Source of the DNA: Thermoflavimicrobium dichotomicum
GTDB taxonomy: Bacteria > Bacillota > Bacilli > Thermoactinomycetales > Thermoactinomycetaceae
Reading direction: 5' to 3'
Assembly: GCF_900114055.1 (NCBI RefSeq)
Contig: NZ_FORR01000001.1
Span: 124,001-188,000 of the forward strand
Length of the DNA stretch: 64,000 nucleotides
Shown: positions 28,262 to 37,544 of the stretch, one piece after another
How the letters are laid out: each line of letters starts with the position of its first letter
How positions within the stretch are numbered: position 1 is the stretch's first letter
The notes under the pieces: generated by a model
Seen by the model: only the letters and a program-made list of their open reading frames with translations
Told to the model about the DNA's origin: nothing
The model's database searches: none
Position numbers and translations under genes: made by a program

Positions 28262-28495
28262 TCATTCTGTTTCTGTTGGATCAATGACATACCCTGAACC
28301 CGAATGGACACGTCTTTTCTCAAGTAACAGCCATTCTTTCACCTTTGGAGTGACAATCATGTGTCGTTCCAGTTCCTGTTCGGCAAAAGCAAACGCCTTT
28401 TCATCAGAAGGAGCGAGCACGACGATATACATCGTGCCTTTGGTTTCCTCCTTTACTTGTACACGATAAAGAAACAGTTCTTCTTGCTTGCTCAC
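28262..28495 (-). CDS. DUF3906-type small protein in the sulfur operon
   Basis: This 77-residue protein has an alternating strand-helix pattern (LFLYRVQVKEETKGTMYIVVLAPSDEKAF then EKRRVHSGSGYVI). I recall DUF3906 proteins with this YRV...YIVVLA...EKRR layout. It sits between sir and cysH and overlaps the sir stop by 4 bases, so a role in sulfate reduction is likely but unproven. Confidence 0.72.
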   Translation of the reverse strand: MSKQEELFLYRVQVKEETKGTMYIVVLAPSDEKAFAFAEQELERHMIVTPKVKEWLLLEKRRVHSGSGYVIDPTETE

Positions 28496-30117
28496 CCAGA
28501 AACCTCCTGACTTAACAGCAAATCCAAACGTTGCTGGAACGGTTCAATTCCTACTCGCTCCACAAACTGGCCAAACGTTTCATTCGGCTTTCTTTGCTCT
28601 TTGTAAAAGAGAATAAGCCCTTTGAGTACAGGGGCGACCTCATCTGCTTGTATGCGCCCTTTTAATTGTGTATTAAACTTCCCTGCTCCAAACAAATGCC
28701 CTCCGATCGAAATCGTATAGGCTTCAACCATGCCTTTGGCAGTCCTCATCTTTCCACCCATGAGACCAATATCGGCAATTTGTTGTTGTCCGCATGAGTT
28801 CGGGCACCCATTGATATGCAATCGAATCGGTGTATCCAACTCGACTTCTTCATCCAGGTACTCCGCCACTCGTCTCATCAAGTCTTTAGTCTCTGTCAAT
28901 GCCAGATTACAAAACTCATTTCCAGTACAGGAGACAGCATATCCAGTAAAGGTTTTTGGCTTGGGCGACAAGCGTTTCAAGAGGGGTTCTTCGAGTAATT
29001 GCTCTACCTTATCTTCCGGGACATCAGGAATGATGATATTTTGTGTATTAACGGTCCGCAGTCCACCCGATCCATATTTGTCAGCAAGATCAGCCAGTTG
29101 GAAAAACTCATCGGCAGAGGTTCGCCCAATCGGGATATTAAGCCCAACATAATACAATCCTTTTTGCTTTTGCGGGTGAACGCCATTGAAGTAACCTGCA
29201 TTCCAGGAAACGGTTTTGTCGATCCCGCGTGAAGGATAAGGTCCAATGACTCCTGTCAGCACTTCCAGAAATTTGTCAACGCCCCAATCTGCCACCAAAA
29301 ACTTCAATCTTGCTTTATGGCGTTTTTCCCGATATCCATAATCACGGAAAACAGTGGTAATCCCTTTTGCCACTTCCACCACTTGTTCCGGGCGAACAAA
29401 AATATCTAACTGCTTAGCCAAATGCGGCCGGTTGGACAATCCTCCTCCTACCCATACATGGAAACCTACCACTTCTTCTCCATCGATTTCTTTGACTGCC
29501 GGGGTGAAAGCCAAGTCATTGATTTGGGCATTGGCCGGGTTATAGATGCTTGCAGAAACAGAAATTTTATATTTCCGTGGCAGGTTGGAAAATTCCCGGT
29601 TTAGCAGGAACGTTTTTTCCAGCTCTTCGACGATCGGGCGTGTATCGATTAACTCATAGGGGTCAATTCCCGCTAATGGGTTACCCACAATGTTTCGCGG
29701 ACAGTCTCCGCAAGCTTCCCACGAATGAAGTCCGACTTCATTCAATCTCCGGAAAATATCCGGGAAATGTTCAATCCGTAACCAGTGGTACTGAATCGCC
29801 TGTCGAGTAGTGACATCAATGAGTCCCCGTCCATATTCCTGTGCAAGCTGTGCAATGACGCGGACCTGCTTGCTGGTCAGGATTCCGCTTGGAATCCGTA
29901 CACGCAGCATGAAGTACCCATCAGATTTGGGTCTTTGTTGGTAAACACCTGCCCACTTAAATAGCGCAAACTTTTCCTCTGGAATGGACTCAAATCCTTC
30001 TTTTGCATAAATATGGATAATTTCATCGATAATGTCTAATCCATCTTGTTTTAGTTTTAATTGTTCCACTTGATTCAGTTGATCTGCTCGATCTGCCCAT
30101 GGCCACTTTTTCGCCAT
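28492..30117 (-). CDS. sir: Sulfite reductase, siroheme/[4Fe-4S] hemoprotein (ferredoxin-type)
   Basis: This 541-residue enzyme reduces sulfite to sulfide with six electrons. The siroheme/[4Fe-4S] ligands are in CTGNEFCNLA and NGCPNSCGQQQ (C-x5-C and C-x3-C). Two ferrite-reductase-like half domains are seen (RIPSGILTSKQVRVIA, RQAIQYHWLRI). Nitrite reductases share this fold, but the sulfate operon context decides for sulfite. The ATG at 30117 follows AAGGAG. No flavoprotein subunit gene is present, so ferredoxin is the presumed donor. Confidence 0.9.
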   Translation of the reverse strand: MAKKWPWADRADQLNQVEQLKLKQDGLDIIDEIIHIYAKEGFESIPEEKFALFKWAGVYQQRPKSDGYFMLRVRIPSGILTSKQVRVIAQLAQEYGRGLIDVTTRQAIQYHWLRIEHFPDIFRRLNEVGLHSWEACGDCPRNIVGNPLAGIDPYELIDTRPIVEELEKTFLLNREFSNLPRKYKISVSASIYNPANAQINDLAFTPAVKEIDGEEVVGFHVWVGGGLSNRPHLAKQLDIFVRPEQVVEVAKGITTVFRDYGYREKRHKARLKFLVADWGVDKFLEVLTGVIGPYPSRGIDKTVSWNAGYFNGVHPQKQKGLYYVGLNIPIGRTSADEFFQLADLADKYGSGGLRTVNTQNIIIPDVPEDKVEQLLEEPLLKRLSPKPKTFTGYAVSCTGNEFCNLALTETKDLMRRVAEYLDEEVELDTPIRLHINGCPNSCGQQQIADIGLMGGKMRTAKGMVEAYTISIGGHLFGAGKFNTQLKGRIQADEVAPVLKGLILFYKEQRKPNETFGQFVERVGIEPFQQRLDLLLSQEVSG

Positions 30118-30129
30118 ACTATTCACTCC

Positions 30130-30942
30130 TTATCCTGTTTTTGCTTGGATCTCCAAAGAAGAGTGGGAAAGATAGGGTTCTGGCCGGATTTCCAAATCTT
30201 CAGGGACTCTTCCCTTTTTTTGCATTCGCTCCAGGAAAAAATGAACCAAACTTTCATCCGCTCCCAGATAACGACTCATCTTGCAACAGATGGTTGGATT
30301 TTTTGCTTGAAACTGCTTTAAATTTTCTTCCATGCGTTTAATGAGGACTCCGGTAAACAACAAATAAGGAAGCACAACAATCTCCTTGGCACCCAAGGCC
30401 AGGCAACGCTCCAATCCTTCTTCAAACCGCGGATACGTTACTCCATAATAGGCCACTTCTACCCATCGGACTTGCGTTTGTTCCCAAAACATCCGTGCGA
30501 TTTTGTACAAATCACTGTTGGCATCCATGTCACTGGAACCACGTCCAACAATCAAAACCGCTGTATCATTTCCTGGTTTTGGCTGTACCGCATGCAGGCG
30601 TCTCTTTAAAATCCGCAACATGCCTTTATCCACACCAATGGGCTGTTCATACTCAAATTGAATATGAGCATGTTTTCTCTGAGCTTCAGAAATAGCCATC
30701 GGTATGTCTACCTTCATATGTCCAGCCGAAAAGAGCATAATGGGCAGCAAGGTAATTTTTTTCGCACCTTTTTTTATACAAACTTCAATTCCTTGCGAAA
30801 TATCTGGTGATTCCCATTCTAAAAAACAGGTTTCCCGTATAGGTGTCTTCAGCTGTTCCGATACTTTCCGTGTAAAACGAAGTAACTCTTCATTGGCCTC
30901 TGGAACCCGACTGCCGTGCCCGACAAAAAGCACCGCCTCCAT
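30130..30942 (-). CDS. sirB: Sirohydrochlorin ferrochelatase (CbiX/SirB family)
   Basis: The 270-residue product has two tandem CbiX halves, beginning VLFVGHGSR and IVGRGSSD. It inserts Fe2+ into sirohydrochlorin to make the siroheme used by the adjacent sulfite reductase. The ATG at 30942 follows GGAGGGGGA; the longer frame to 31080 overlaps the upstream gene and is rejected. The siroheme synthase methyltransferase gene is not in the window. Confidence 0.9.
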   Translation of the reverse strand: MEAVLFVGHGSRVPEANEELLRFTRKVSEQLKTPIRETCFLEWESPDISQGIEVCIKKGAKKITLLPIMLFSAGHMKVDIPMAISEAQRKHAHIQFEYEQPIGVDKGMLRILKRRLHAVQPKPGNDTAVLIVGRGSSDMDANSDLYKIARMFWEQTQVRWVEVAYYGVTYPRFEEGLERCLALGAKEIVVLPYLLFTGVLIKRMEENLKQFQAKNPTICCKMSRYLGADESLVHFFLERMQKKGRVPEDLEIRPEPYLSHSSLEIQAKTG

Positions 30943-30968
30943 ACTCCCCCTCCTTCCCACCTTGTTTC

Positions 30969-31871
30969 CTATAAAGGTAATTCCTTTTTCAATTTCGACT
31001 GTTTCAAATGTGCCATAATTACATAGCTGACAGCTACAGCCCACAGAATCCCAAAAATAATGTAAATATGGCTCTGCCAACCTGCTGGAATAAAGGAAAA
31101 GGAGTTGATAATATTTCGCAAATTGGTAATCACAATGAGCCCGCCTACAAGCACACCCAAAATACGTGCCGGCATTAACTTAACAAGCCAAGCAGCAATC
31201 GGTGCAGCAATAATCCCTCCGATCATCAGGGCGATCACCCATTCCCATCGGATTTGCTCCCATCCCAATGAAATGAAGAAACCCAGCGTAGCAGAAACAG
31301 CTACAGCAAATTCACTGGTATCAACGGTTCCGATCACTTTGCGTGCTTCCGTATTCTTTCGTGAAAGCAGTACAGGAGTGGTTAAAGGCCCCCAACCTCC
31401 CCCACCTGTGGAATCAACAAACCCTGCAACCAGTCCCAGTGTAGCAAGAAAACGACGCTCTTTTTTTGGCAATGGCTTGCTCTCGTTTTTTTCCTGTGTG
31501 ATTCTCTTCATCATCAAAAAACGAAACAGCACATAAAAACCGAGTAGAAGCAAGAAAGTAGAAACATAAGGTTTCACCACGTCACCGGGCAAATAACTAA
31601 CAAAGCAAGCGCCTAAAAACGCTCCAATGGAGCCGGGAATAACCAAGCGAACCACGGCTTGCTTATCTACATTTCCAAAACGAAGATGTGAAATGCCCGA
31701 TGCGGCTGTCGTTACGACTTCTGCCATATGTACGGAAGCGGAAGCCACTGCAGGAGCTACACCTGCTATTAATAGAAGAGAAGAAGAAGTGACTCCATAA
31801 GCCATCCCTAATGCCCCATCTACCAGTTGAGCGACAAAACCGATTAAAGCCAATACAATGAGCCGCTGCAT
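30969..31871 (-). CDS. TauE/SafE-family permease, probable sulfate/sulfur transporter
   Basis: The product is a 300-residue integral membrane protein with eight or so helices and two repeat halves. The starts QLVDGALGMAYGV and FVDSTGGGGWGPLTTP are hallmark TauE/SafE motifs. It is first in the sulfate assimilation operon, so sulfate (or sulfite) transport is likely; the family also exports sulfite and sulfoacetate. The start is the ATG at 31871 with GGTGGG upstream. Confidence 0.85.
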   Translation of the reverse strand: MQRLIVLALIGFVAQLVDGALGMAYGVTSSSLLLIAGVAPAVASASVHMAEVVTTAASGISHLRFGNVDKQAVVRLVIPGSIGAFLGACFVSYLPGDVVKPYVSTFLLLLGFYVLFRFLMMKRITQEKNESKPLPKKERRFLATLGLVAGFVDSTGGGGWGPLTTPVLLSRKNTEARKVIGTVDTSEFAVAVSATLGFFISLGWEQIRWEWVIALMIGGIIAAPIAAWLVKLMPARILGVLVGGLIVITNLRNIINSFSFIPAGWQSHIYIIFGILWAVAVSYVIMAHLKQSKLKKELPL

Positions 31872-32024
31872 TTTGGATCCCACCTTTATCAATCTCTATA
31901 ATTCATATTAATTTAGTCTGTTTTATCAGATAAAAAATAAATACTTATTTTGGTAATGCCCGATTTATCAAAGATGGACCAATTATTATAATTCCTATTA
32001 GTTTACTTATATATTGTTACGAGG

Positions 32025-32054
32025 ATTGTACTATAAATGATAAAAATGTGTCAA
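32025..32054 (-). promoter_or_regulatory. Putative sigma-A promoter of the sulfate assimilation operon
   Basis: On the minus strand: TTGACA, 18-base spacer, TACAAT. The leader to the first gene is about 150 bases and contains a TAGGAATTATAA stretch loosely like part of a CymR site; that match is too weak to claim. Confidence 0.7.
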
Positions 32055-32242
32055 TACTTAAATATCCTTTATTATACTAAAATACTTATTCATTAAATGA
32101 TGGATCCTGCCGAATAAACCATATAATCCTTCACATCTTCAAAGCATTCAGTTCCTATATCACAAGTTTCACCTCGATAAATCAGACATGATTGCTCCAA
32201 TGAACAACTGAACACCCTTTTTCAATATGAATAAAATCATCC

Positions 32243-32272
32243 TTTACATACCCTACAGGGGTATTGTATTAT
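32243..32272 (+). promoter_or_regulatory. copZ promoter with overlapping CsoR-type operator
   Basis: TTTACA, 18-base spacer, TATTAT. The spacer is filled by the dyad ATACCCTACAGGGGTAT (32248-32264), which matches copper-responsive CsoR operators (TACCC...GGGTA). Repressor binding would block RNA polymerase until Cu(I) releases it. Confidence 0.8.
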
Positions 32273-32354
32273 ATAGATATAAGTCGAACTCCTGTGATTA
32301 CTAAATAGACAAACTTCGGGAATACTGGTCATTAGAGAGATGGAGGGATCCTAC

Positions 32355-32555
32355 ATGAAAAAAGAAATATTAAACGTAAAAGGTATGTCTTGCCAACACT
32401 GTGTGAACACCATAGAAAGCACATTGAAAAATATGGGAGCTTCGGCTACAGTAAATTTATCTAACCAAACCGTCACAGTTGAATATGATGAAAGAGAAAT
32501 CAGCCTTGCTTCCATTAAAGAAGCCATTGAAGACCAAGGATACGATGTCATCTGA
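32355..32555 (+). CDS. copZ: Copper chaperone CopZ
   Basis: This 66-residue heavy-metal-associated (HMA) domain has the Cu(I)-binding GMSCQHC motif near residue 10 and the usual beta-alpha-beta-beta-alpha-beta length. It delivers Cu(I) to CopA. The start is the ATG at 32355 with GGAGGG upstream. It is separated from copA by 187 bases that hold a hairpin and a second operator. Confidence 0.93.
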   Translation: MKKEILNVKGMSCQHCVNTIESTLKNMGASATVNLSNQTVTVEYDEREISLASIKEAIEDQGYDVI

Positions 32556-32581
32556 TTCTCAACCTAACCGTAAAAATAAAA

Positions 32582-32634
32582 AACCGATTTCTCATCCTGA
32601 AAAAAATACGGTCGAATCTATTGAGAAATCGGTT
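32582..32634 (+). repeat. Inverted repeat between copZ and copA
   Basis: Perfect 13-base arms (AACCGATTTCTCA / TGAGAAATCGGTT) separated by 27 bases. No T-tract follows, so it may stabilise or process the copZ transcript rather than terminate it. Confidence 0.55.
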
Positions 32635-32650
32635 CGAATCCAGAACACTT

Positions 32651-32680
32651 CTCTTCCTATATATCGGAAGAGTTATTTAT
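32651..32680 (+). terminator. Weak terminator-like hairpin after copZ
   Basis: An 8-bp stem (CTCTTCC(T) / (C)GGAAGAG) followed by TTATTTATTA. It could partly uncouple copZ from copA. Confidence 0.5.
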
Positions 32681-32689
32681 TATATAAAT

Positions 32690-32708
32690 TATACCCTATG
32701 AGGGTATA
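32690..32708 (+). promoter_or_regulatory. Second CsoR-type operator, upstream of copA
   Basis: A perfect palindrome TATACCCT-ATG-AGGGTATA 34 bases before the copA start. It matches the copZ site, so copA probably has its own copper-responsive promoter. Confidence 0.78.
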
Positions 32709-32742
32709 AGACTCCCAATCATTAGAAGGAGGCTCCACCCTC

Positions 32743-35160
32743 ATGCCAACAAAACAAATCTCCATTCAAATAGCTGGAATGACTTGTGCTGCATGCGCGA
32801 ATCGGATTGAAAAAGCTCTATCGCGAATGGATGGAGTCATGGAAGCCAACGTCAATTTTGCTCTAGAAAGAGCAAATGTTTCCTATGACCCTGAGAGAGT
32901 GGATCTAACAGAAATCGAAAAGAAAGTAGAGGCTTTAGGATTCCAAACCATAAACGAAACTGTTGAATTGCATCTCATGGGAATGACTTGCGCTGCCTGT
33001 GCCAACCGGATTGAAAAAGGTCTAAACAGGCTGCCGGGTGTATCTCAAGCAACTGTAAATTTCGCATTGGAAACAGCACATGTGGAATACTCTCCAGCAG
33101 AAGTCAGTCCAGAAGATCTGATACAAAAAGTAAAACAGCTCGGCTATGATGCAAAAATAAAAGAAGAAAAAGGTGAAGAACAGGATCATCGTCAATCAGA
33201 AACACAAAAACAAAAAAGGTTATTTATCCTTTCTGCCATTTTATCTCTCCCGCTTTTGTGGACAATGGTCAGTCATTTTTCCTTTACTTCTTTTATCTGG
33301 GTGCCAGATATTTTTATGAACCCATGGTTTCAGCTCGCTTTGGCCACTCCCATCCAGTTTCTCGTCGGTGGTCGATTTTATATCGGAGCATATAAAGCTC
33401 TGCGCAATAAAAGCGCGAACATGGATGTCCTTGTTGCACTTGGGACATCAGCAGCTTATTTCTACAGTTTCTATTTAACCCTAACAACACCTCTACATGG
33501 TTCCCATCATATGGTGAACCTTTACTATGAAACCAGTGCGATTCTGATCACTCTGATCCTGCTTGGCAAATGGCTGGAAGCTAAAGCCAAAGGCCGTACC
33601 TCTGAGGCCATTAAAAAACTGATGGGTTTACAGGCGAAAACAGCCATTGTCCTTCGAGATGGGCAAGAAACTCAGATTCCCGTTGAAGCAGTTGTTCAAG
33701 GAGATTTATTGTTGGTTAAACCAGGTGAAAAAATTCCGGTGGATGGAGAAGTTGTGGAAGGATTGTCTGCCGTTGACGAGTCCATGCTGACAGGTGAGAG
33801 CATTCCCGTAGAAAAACAACCTGGAGATTCCGTCATCGGTGCAACCATCAACAAACAGGGTCGTCTCATTATTCGGGCTACTAAAGTGGGAAAAGAAACA
33901 GCCTTGGCCCAAATTATTCGTGTCGTGGAAGAAGCGCAAGGATCAAAAGCTCCCATTCAACGGATTGCCGATCAAATTTCAGGTATATTTGTTCCCATTG
34001 TCGCAGGCATTGCTCTTGTTACCTTTTTGATCTGGTACTTCATCGGGGAACCAGGCCAATTTGCTTCTGCATTGGAAAAAGCCATCGCTGTACTCGTGAT
34101 CGCTTGTCCCTGTGCCCTGGGTTTGGCTACTCCTACTTCCATTATGGCTGGATCAGGCCGTGCTGCAGAACTCGGCATCCTGTTTAAAGGTGGAGAACAT
34201 CTGGAGACCACTCAGCAAATCAATACTGTCATCCTGGATAAAACCGGAACCATCACCCATGGGAAACCGAAACTCACGGACCTGATCGCTGCCACTGGCT
34301 TCCCAGAAGAAACATTCCTGAAACTGGTCGGAGCAGCTGAAAAAAGTTCGGAGCATCCTCTGGCGCAAGCCATTTTGGAAGGGATTCAAGCTAAAAAAGT
34401 TTCACTCCCAGATCCAGACCATTTCGAAGCCATACCCGGATATGGCATTCGGGCCATGGTTCAAGGTCAAGAGGTTCTGATCGGTACACGCAAACTGATG
34501 AAACAACACCACATTTCAATCGAAGCAGTAGAAAGACACATGCAAAAACTGGAACAAGAAGGCAAAACCTCCATGCTCGTTGCCATTGACCAGAAGTATG
34601 CAGGTCTCATCGCTGTAGCAGACACCATCAGGGAAACATCAAAACAAGCCATCGAACGTCTAAAAGCATTAGGCATCGAAGTGTTTATGGTTACAGGAGA
34701 CAATGAGCGTACTGCTCAAGGAATTGCCAGGCAAGTGGGCATTCAGCATGTTTTAGCTGAGGTACTTCCTGAAGAAAAAGCGAATGAAGTGAAAAAGCTG
34801 CAAAACCAGGGCAAAAAAGTTGCCATGGTCGGTGACGGAATCAATGATGCCCCTGCCCTCGCTACTGCTGATATCGGAATGGCCATTGGCACCGGAACTG
34901 ATGTGGCTATTGAAGCAGCAGATATCACCTTAATGCGCGGGGATTTAAACAGCGTCGCAGATGCCGTTTGGATGAGTAAAAAAACAATGGCCAACATTAA
35001 ACAAAATTTATTTTGGGCGTTGGCATATAACAGTATTGGCATTCCAGTTGCTGCACTCGGATTTTTGGCCCCTTGGGTTGCCGGAGCAGCCATGGCCCTC
35101 AGTTCTGTCTCTGTTGTACTCAATGCCTTGCGCTTGCAAAAAATCAAAAAGTTACAGTAA
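32743..35160 (+). CDS. copA: Cu(I)-exporting P-type ATPase CopA
   Basis: This 805-residue P1B-ATPase pumps Cu(I) out of the cytoplasm. Two N-terminal HMA domains each carry [12 protein letters not shown] (Cys about 15/18 and 83/86). Further motifs are TGES (actuator), the CPC metal site in [11 protein letters not shown], the phosphorylated Asp in DKTGTIT, the SEHPLA motif and [10 protein letters not shown]. All eight membrane segments appear intact. AAGGAGG precedes the ATG. No csoR gene is in the window. Confidence 0.96.
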   Translation: MPTKQISIQIAGMTCAACANRIEKALSRMDGVMEANVNFALERANVSYDPERVDLTEIEKKVEALGFQTINETVELHLMGMTCAACANRIEKGLNRLPGVSQATVNFALETAHVEYSPAEVSPEDLIQKVKQLGYDAKIKEEKGEEQDHRQSETQKQKRLFILSAILSLPLLWTMVSHFSFTSFIWVPDIFMNPWFQLALATPIQFLVGGRFYIGAYKALRNKSANMDVLVALGTSAAYFYSFYLTLTTPLHGSHHMVNLYYETSAILITLILLGKWLEAKAKGRTSEAIKKLMGLQAKTAIVLRDGQETQIPVEAVVQGDLLLVKPGEKIPVDGEVVEGLSAVDESMLTGESIPVEKQPGDSVIGATINKQGRLIIRATKVGKETALAQIIRVVEEAQGSKAPIQRIADQISGIFVPIVAGIALVTFLIWYFIGEPGQFASALEKAIAVLVIACPCALGLATPTSIMAGSGRAAELGILFKGGEHLETTQQINTVILDKTGTITHGKPKLTDLIAATGFPEETFLKLVGAAEKSSEHPLAQAILEGIQAKKVSLPDPDHFEAIPGYGIRAMVQGQEVLIGTRKLMKQHHISIEAVERHMQKLEQEGKTSMLVAIDQKYAGLIAVADTIRETSKQAIERLKALGIEVFMVTGDNERTAQGIARQVGIQHVLAEVLPEEKANEVKKLQNQGKKVAMVGDGINDAPALATADIGMAIGTGTDVAIEAADITLMRGDLNSVADAVWMSKKTMANIKQNLFWALAYNSIGIPVAALGFLAPWVAGAAMALSSVSVVLNALRLQKIKKLQ

Positions 35161-35179
35161 GATGTTAAAACCGCAAGGT

Positions 35180-35240
35180 TGTGGACAAACAAAGGGTTCC
35201 TTTTCCAGTAGCGGAAGCGAAACAGAAAAGGAACCCCAAC
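35180..35240 (-). repeat. Short diverged member of the hairpin repeat family, copy D
   Basis: On the minus strand it reads GGTTCCTTTTCTGTTTC, a short loop, then ACTGGAAAAGGAACCC and TTTGTC. The loop edges (CTGTTTCGCTTCC; ACTGGAAAAGG) match copies A-C, while the stem uses GGTTCC in place of GGTTTTCC with compensating bases. It lies 20 bases after the copA stop and may act as its terminator. Confidence 0.65.
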
Positions 35241-35308
35241 ACCAAAAAGAAGGCTTTTTCAGTAGAGGCTCCAGTCAAAAGACCAGATCCGCTCAAGGAA
35301 AGGATCAT

Positions 35309-35743
35309 TTAAACATAGTATTTTAAATACACTGATTCGTAATGGGGATTACTTGGATCCGGTGTGACGATTTCAATCATGTGACCATCCGGGTCTTTAA
35401 AGAAGAGCTGCCGCAAACCACTTGGCGCATTTTCCAACTCATACCAGGGTATTTCCTCATCCTCCAGTTTTTTTATGATATTCTCAAGTTCTTCGACACT
35501 TTCTACACGAAAGGCAAGATGGGCGTCTTGCGCTGAGATATCAGCACGATCCACATTCTTAGGCTCCCTTGCTGTCTTGATTATGTGAATCATTACGTCG
35601 CCCAGCTTGTACCAAATACCTGGAAAGTTAAAGTCCGGTCGGGGAATTTGCTGCAACCCTAAAATCCGGCCGTAAAAATCCCTTGCTTTTTCAATATTAG
35701 TCACCGCTACACTCACATGGTCAATTTTCGACAGTCTCATCAT
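35309..35743 (-). CDS. VOC-family (glyoxalase/dioxygenase superfamily) protein
   Basis: This 144-residue protein contains paired beta-alpha-beta-beta-beta modules: IDHVSVAVTNIEKARDFYGRILG, later HLAFRVESVEELENII and LFFKDPDGHMIEIVTP. Metal ligands expected in the fold (His near the start, His of AHLAF, Glu of MIEIV) are present. The reaction is unknown (lyase, epimerase or dioxygenase). It is the third gene of the sigma-54-driven flavoenzyme operon, with AAAGGAG before the ATG at 35743. Confidence 0.82.
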   Translation of the reverse strand: MMRLSKIDHVSVAVTNIEKARDFYGRILGLQQIPRPDFNFPGIWYKLGDVMIHIIKTAREPKNVDRADISAQDAHLAFRVESVEELENIIKKLEDEEIPWYELENAPSGLRQLFFKDPDGHMIEIVTPDPSNPHYESVYLKYYV

Positions 35744-35805
35744 GCAGTCTCCTTTCAAGATTGATTTAAATTTTGATTGCACAATATTTGTAAAAAGATA
35801 TTTCT

Positions 35806-36258
35806 TTATCTCGCTTCACGCAACGTTTTGTAGATTGCGGAATCCAATTTTTTTGACAACTCGGCAGAATAGGTTTTTTCATACTTTGCTTCCGAGATGA
35901 CAAGTCCTCCGTAAAACATAATGTCATCCACCTGATCTACCTCCACTTCCACACACGACATCGGAAATGCGACATCCGGAATGGGTTGCGGTTGCACTCG
36001 TGCTCTTCCTTCAATCGCCAACACATAACCAGGAAGTGTTACCAAAATTTTGATTCTTGGTTGCTGCTTTATATTTTCGAGAAGAGGGGATTTGGGCGAT
36101 ATGGCAAACCGGATCAGGCTTTCATCCACTGCCACCAGCCAGGAAATTGCTGTTGCATGGATTTCTCCGGCAGTGTTCACACTTACAACAAATACCAGTT
36201 TTTCGCCCTGTAGTTGTTGGACAACGTCTTCGGGTAAAACCATGGCAATCTTTTTCAT
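35806..36258 (-). CDS. Pyridoxamine-phosphate-oxidase-like split-barrel flavin protein
   Basis: This 150-residue protein resembles FMN-binding split-barrel proteins (LVFVVSVNTAGEIHATAISWLVAVDE, IRFAISPKSPLLENI, LPGYVLAIEGRARV). Such proteins act as flavin reductases, oxidases or heme-degrading relatives. Its start overlaps the stop of the dehydrogenase-like gene by 4 bases, so the two are co-translated; it may supply or use flavin for that enzyme (inference). Confidence 0.75.
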   Translation of the reverse strand: MKKIAMVLPEDVVQQLQGEKLVFVVSVNTAGEIHATAISWLVAVDESLIRFAISPKSPLLENIKQQPRIKILVTLPGYVLAIEGRARVQPQPIPDVAFPMSCVEVEVDQVDDIMFYGGLVISEAKYEKTYSAELSKKLDSAIYKTLREAR

Positions 36259-37460
36259 GCTGGATCACCGCCTTTTTGCTTTGATTTTGGCAACCAACCG
36301 CCTGAAACTTCAAAACCGAGACTTGCTTTCCCTATGATCTCCAGACATTTGTCATTGTTGGGAGGCATCACCATCCCTGCACGTGCATCACGGTGAATTC
36401 GTTCCAGCGAATACTTCTTCATATAAGCCCGCCCACCGCAGATGCGAATCGCCATATCGGTGACTTCCAGGACCATTTCCGTAGCAAAGTATTTTGCGAG
36501 TGTGATAGGAACCACCCGTTCCTCTTCACTGCCATGGTCTCGAACATAGGAGGCGTGTGCCAACAATTGATTGGCAGCTTCAATTTTCACAGCCATCTCA
36601 GCAACCCTTTGTTGAATATTTGGATAATGGCTGATGGGATGTGGATCCGGCTTAAAGGTTGTGTTTTTTACATAATGCGTTGTAAAGTCCAGGGCGGCTT
36701 CCGCCAAACCGGTATAGACAGACGCAAAACCAAAAGAATAAATATCTGTAACATTTTTACGAAGCGCATCCCCAGGAGCTCCAATAGCATTTCGTTCTTC
36801 CACAAAGCACTCGTTAAAATGAACGGTGTTGCTCGCAGTTCCCCGCATCCCCATGGCATCCCATGTCTCTTTCACGGTGACGCCGGCGCTCTCGCGGGGG
36901 ATCACGAGCATAATGGCGCCATCTTCCATCGATTCCGCTCCTTCGAGAAAACATAACGTATTGAAATAATCGGCCGCAGAACTTAACGATGCAAAGTGTT
37001 TCGTACCGGTAACCACATAGCCGCCTGGCACCTTCCGAGCGATGGTACTGGGTTTGAACGCTCCCCGGAGGCTGCTTGAAGGTTCACTCGTGACAGAAGC
37101 AAAAAGTTTTCCATGTGTGAGAACTTCCGAGAAAAACCGTTTCTTTTGCTCTTCATTTGCCATTTCGTTTAAAATGTGTATGACTGAGCAGTGCATGTTA
37201 AAAGTATTCGCGGTGGATCCATCACCTTTGGCGATTTCCTTTAAAACTTGCGCCAACAAAAGAGAATCCGCTCCAAGTCCGCCGTATTGCTTGGGGATGA
37301 CCAGTCCGAGAATCCCGTATTCCTGCAGGTCTTTGTAATTCTGATAGGGAAAACTGTTTTCCTGATCATACTTGCCAGCACGGGGTGCAAAGTTGTCAAT
37401 TGCCAAACGTTTGACAATACTGATGATTTCCTGGGAACTTCTTTGGAGTTTTAATGCCAT
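36255..37460 (-). CDS. Acyl-CoA-dehydrogenase-fold flavoprotein of unknown substrate
   Basis: In this 401-residue protein the N-terminal helical domain (LGLVIPKQYGGLGADSL), the FAD-binding middle domain (GTKHFAS, MGMRGTASN) and the C-terminal helical domain (ICGGRAYMKKY) follow the acyl-CoA dehydrogenase order. The segment where typical enzymes carry EGT is MVMPPNND, so the usual catalytic or FAD-contact residues differ. It could be a flavin monooxygenase- or desulfurase-like relative. The ATG at 37460 follows AGGAGG. It is first gene of an operon behind a sigma-54 promoter. Confidence 0.83.
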   Translation of the reverse strand: MALKLQRSSQEIISIVKRLAIDNFAPRAGKYDQENSFPYQNYKDLQEYGILGLVIPKQYGGLGADSLLLAQVLKEIAKGDGSTANTFNMHCSVIHILNEMANEEQKKRFFSEVLTHGKLFASVTSEPSSSLRGAFKPSTIARKVPGGYVVTGTKHFASLSSAADYFNTLCFLEGAESMEDGAIMLVIPRESAGVTVKETWDAMGMRGTASNTVHFNECFVEERNAIGAPGDALRKNVTDIYSFGFASVYTGLAEAALDFTTHYVKNTTFKPDPHPISHYPNIQQRVAEMAVKIEAANQLLAHASYVRDHGSEEERVVPITLAKYFATEMVLEVTDMAIRICGGRAYMKKYSLERIHRDARAGMVMPPNNDKCLEIIGKASLGFEVSGGWLPKSKQKGGDPA

Positions 37461-37544
37461 GCAAAAACCTCCTGTATTGAAATCTTTATGGCACACAGAT
37501 AAAAGCGGGTATCCGCCTATATGAAGTGGTTTGCTATAGATTAT

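Noticed and set aside
32479-32709. Open frame of 76 codons overlapping the end of copZ
   Set aside because: It has no ribosome site, runs through an inverted repeat, a hairpin and the copA operator, and is best explained as a chance frame.
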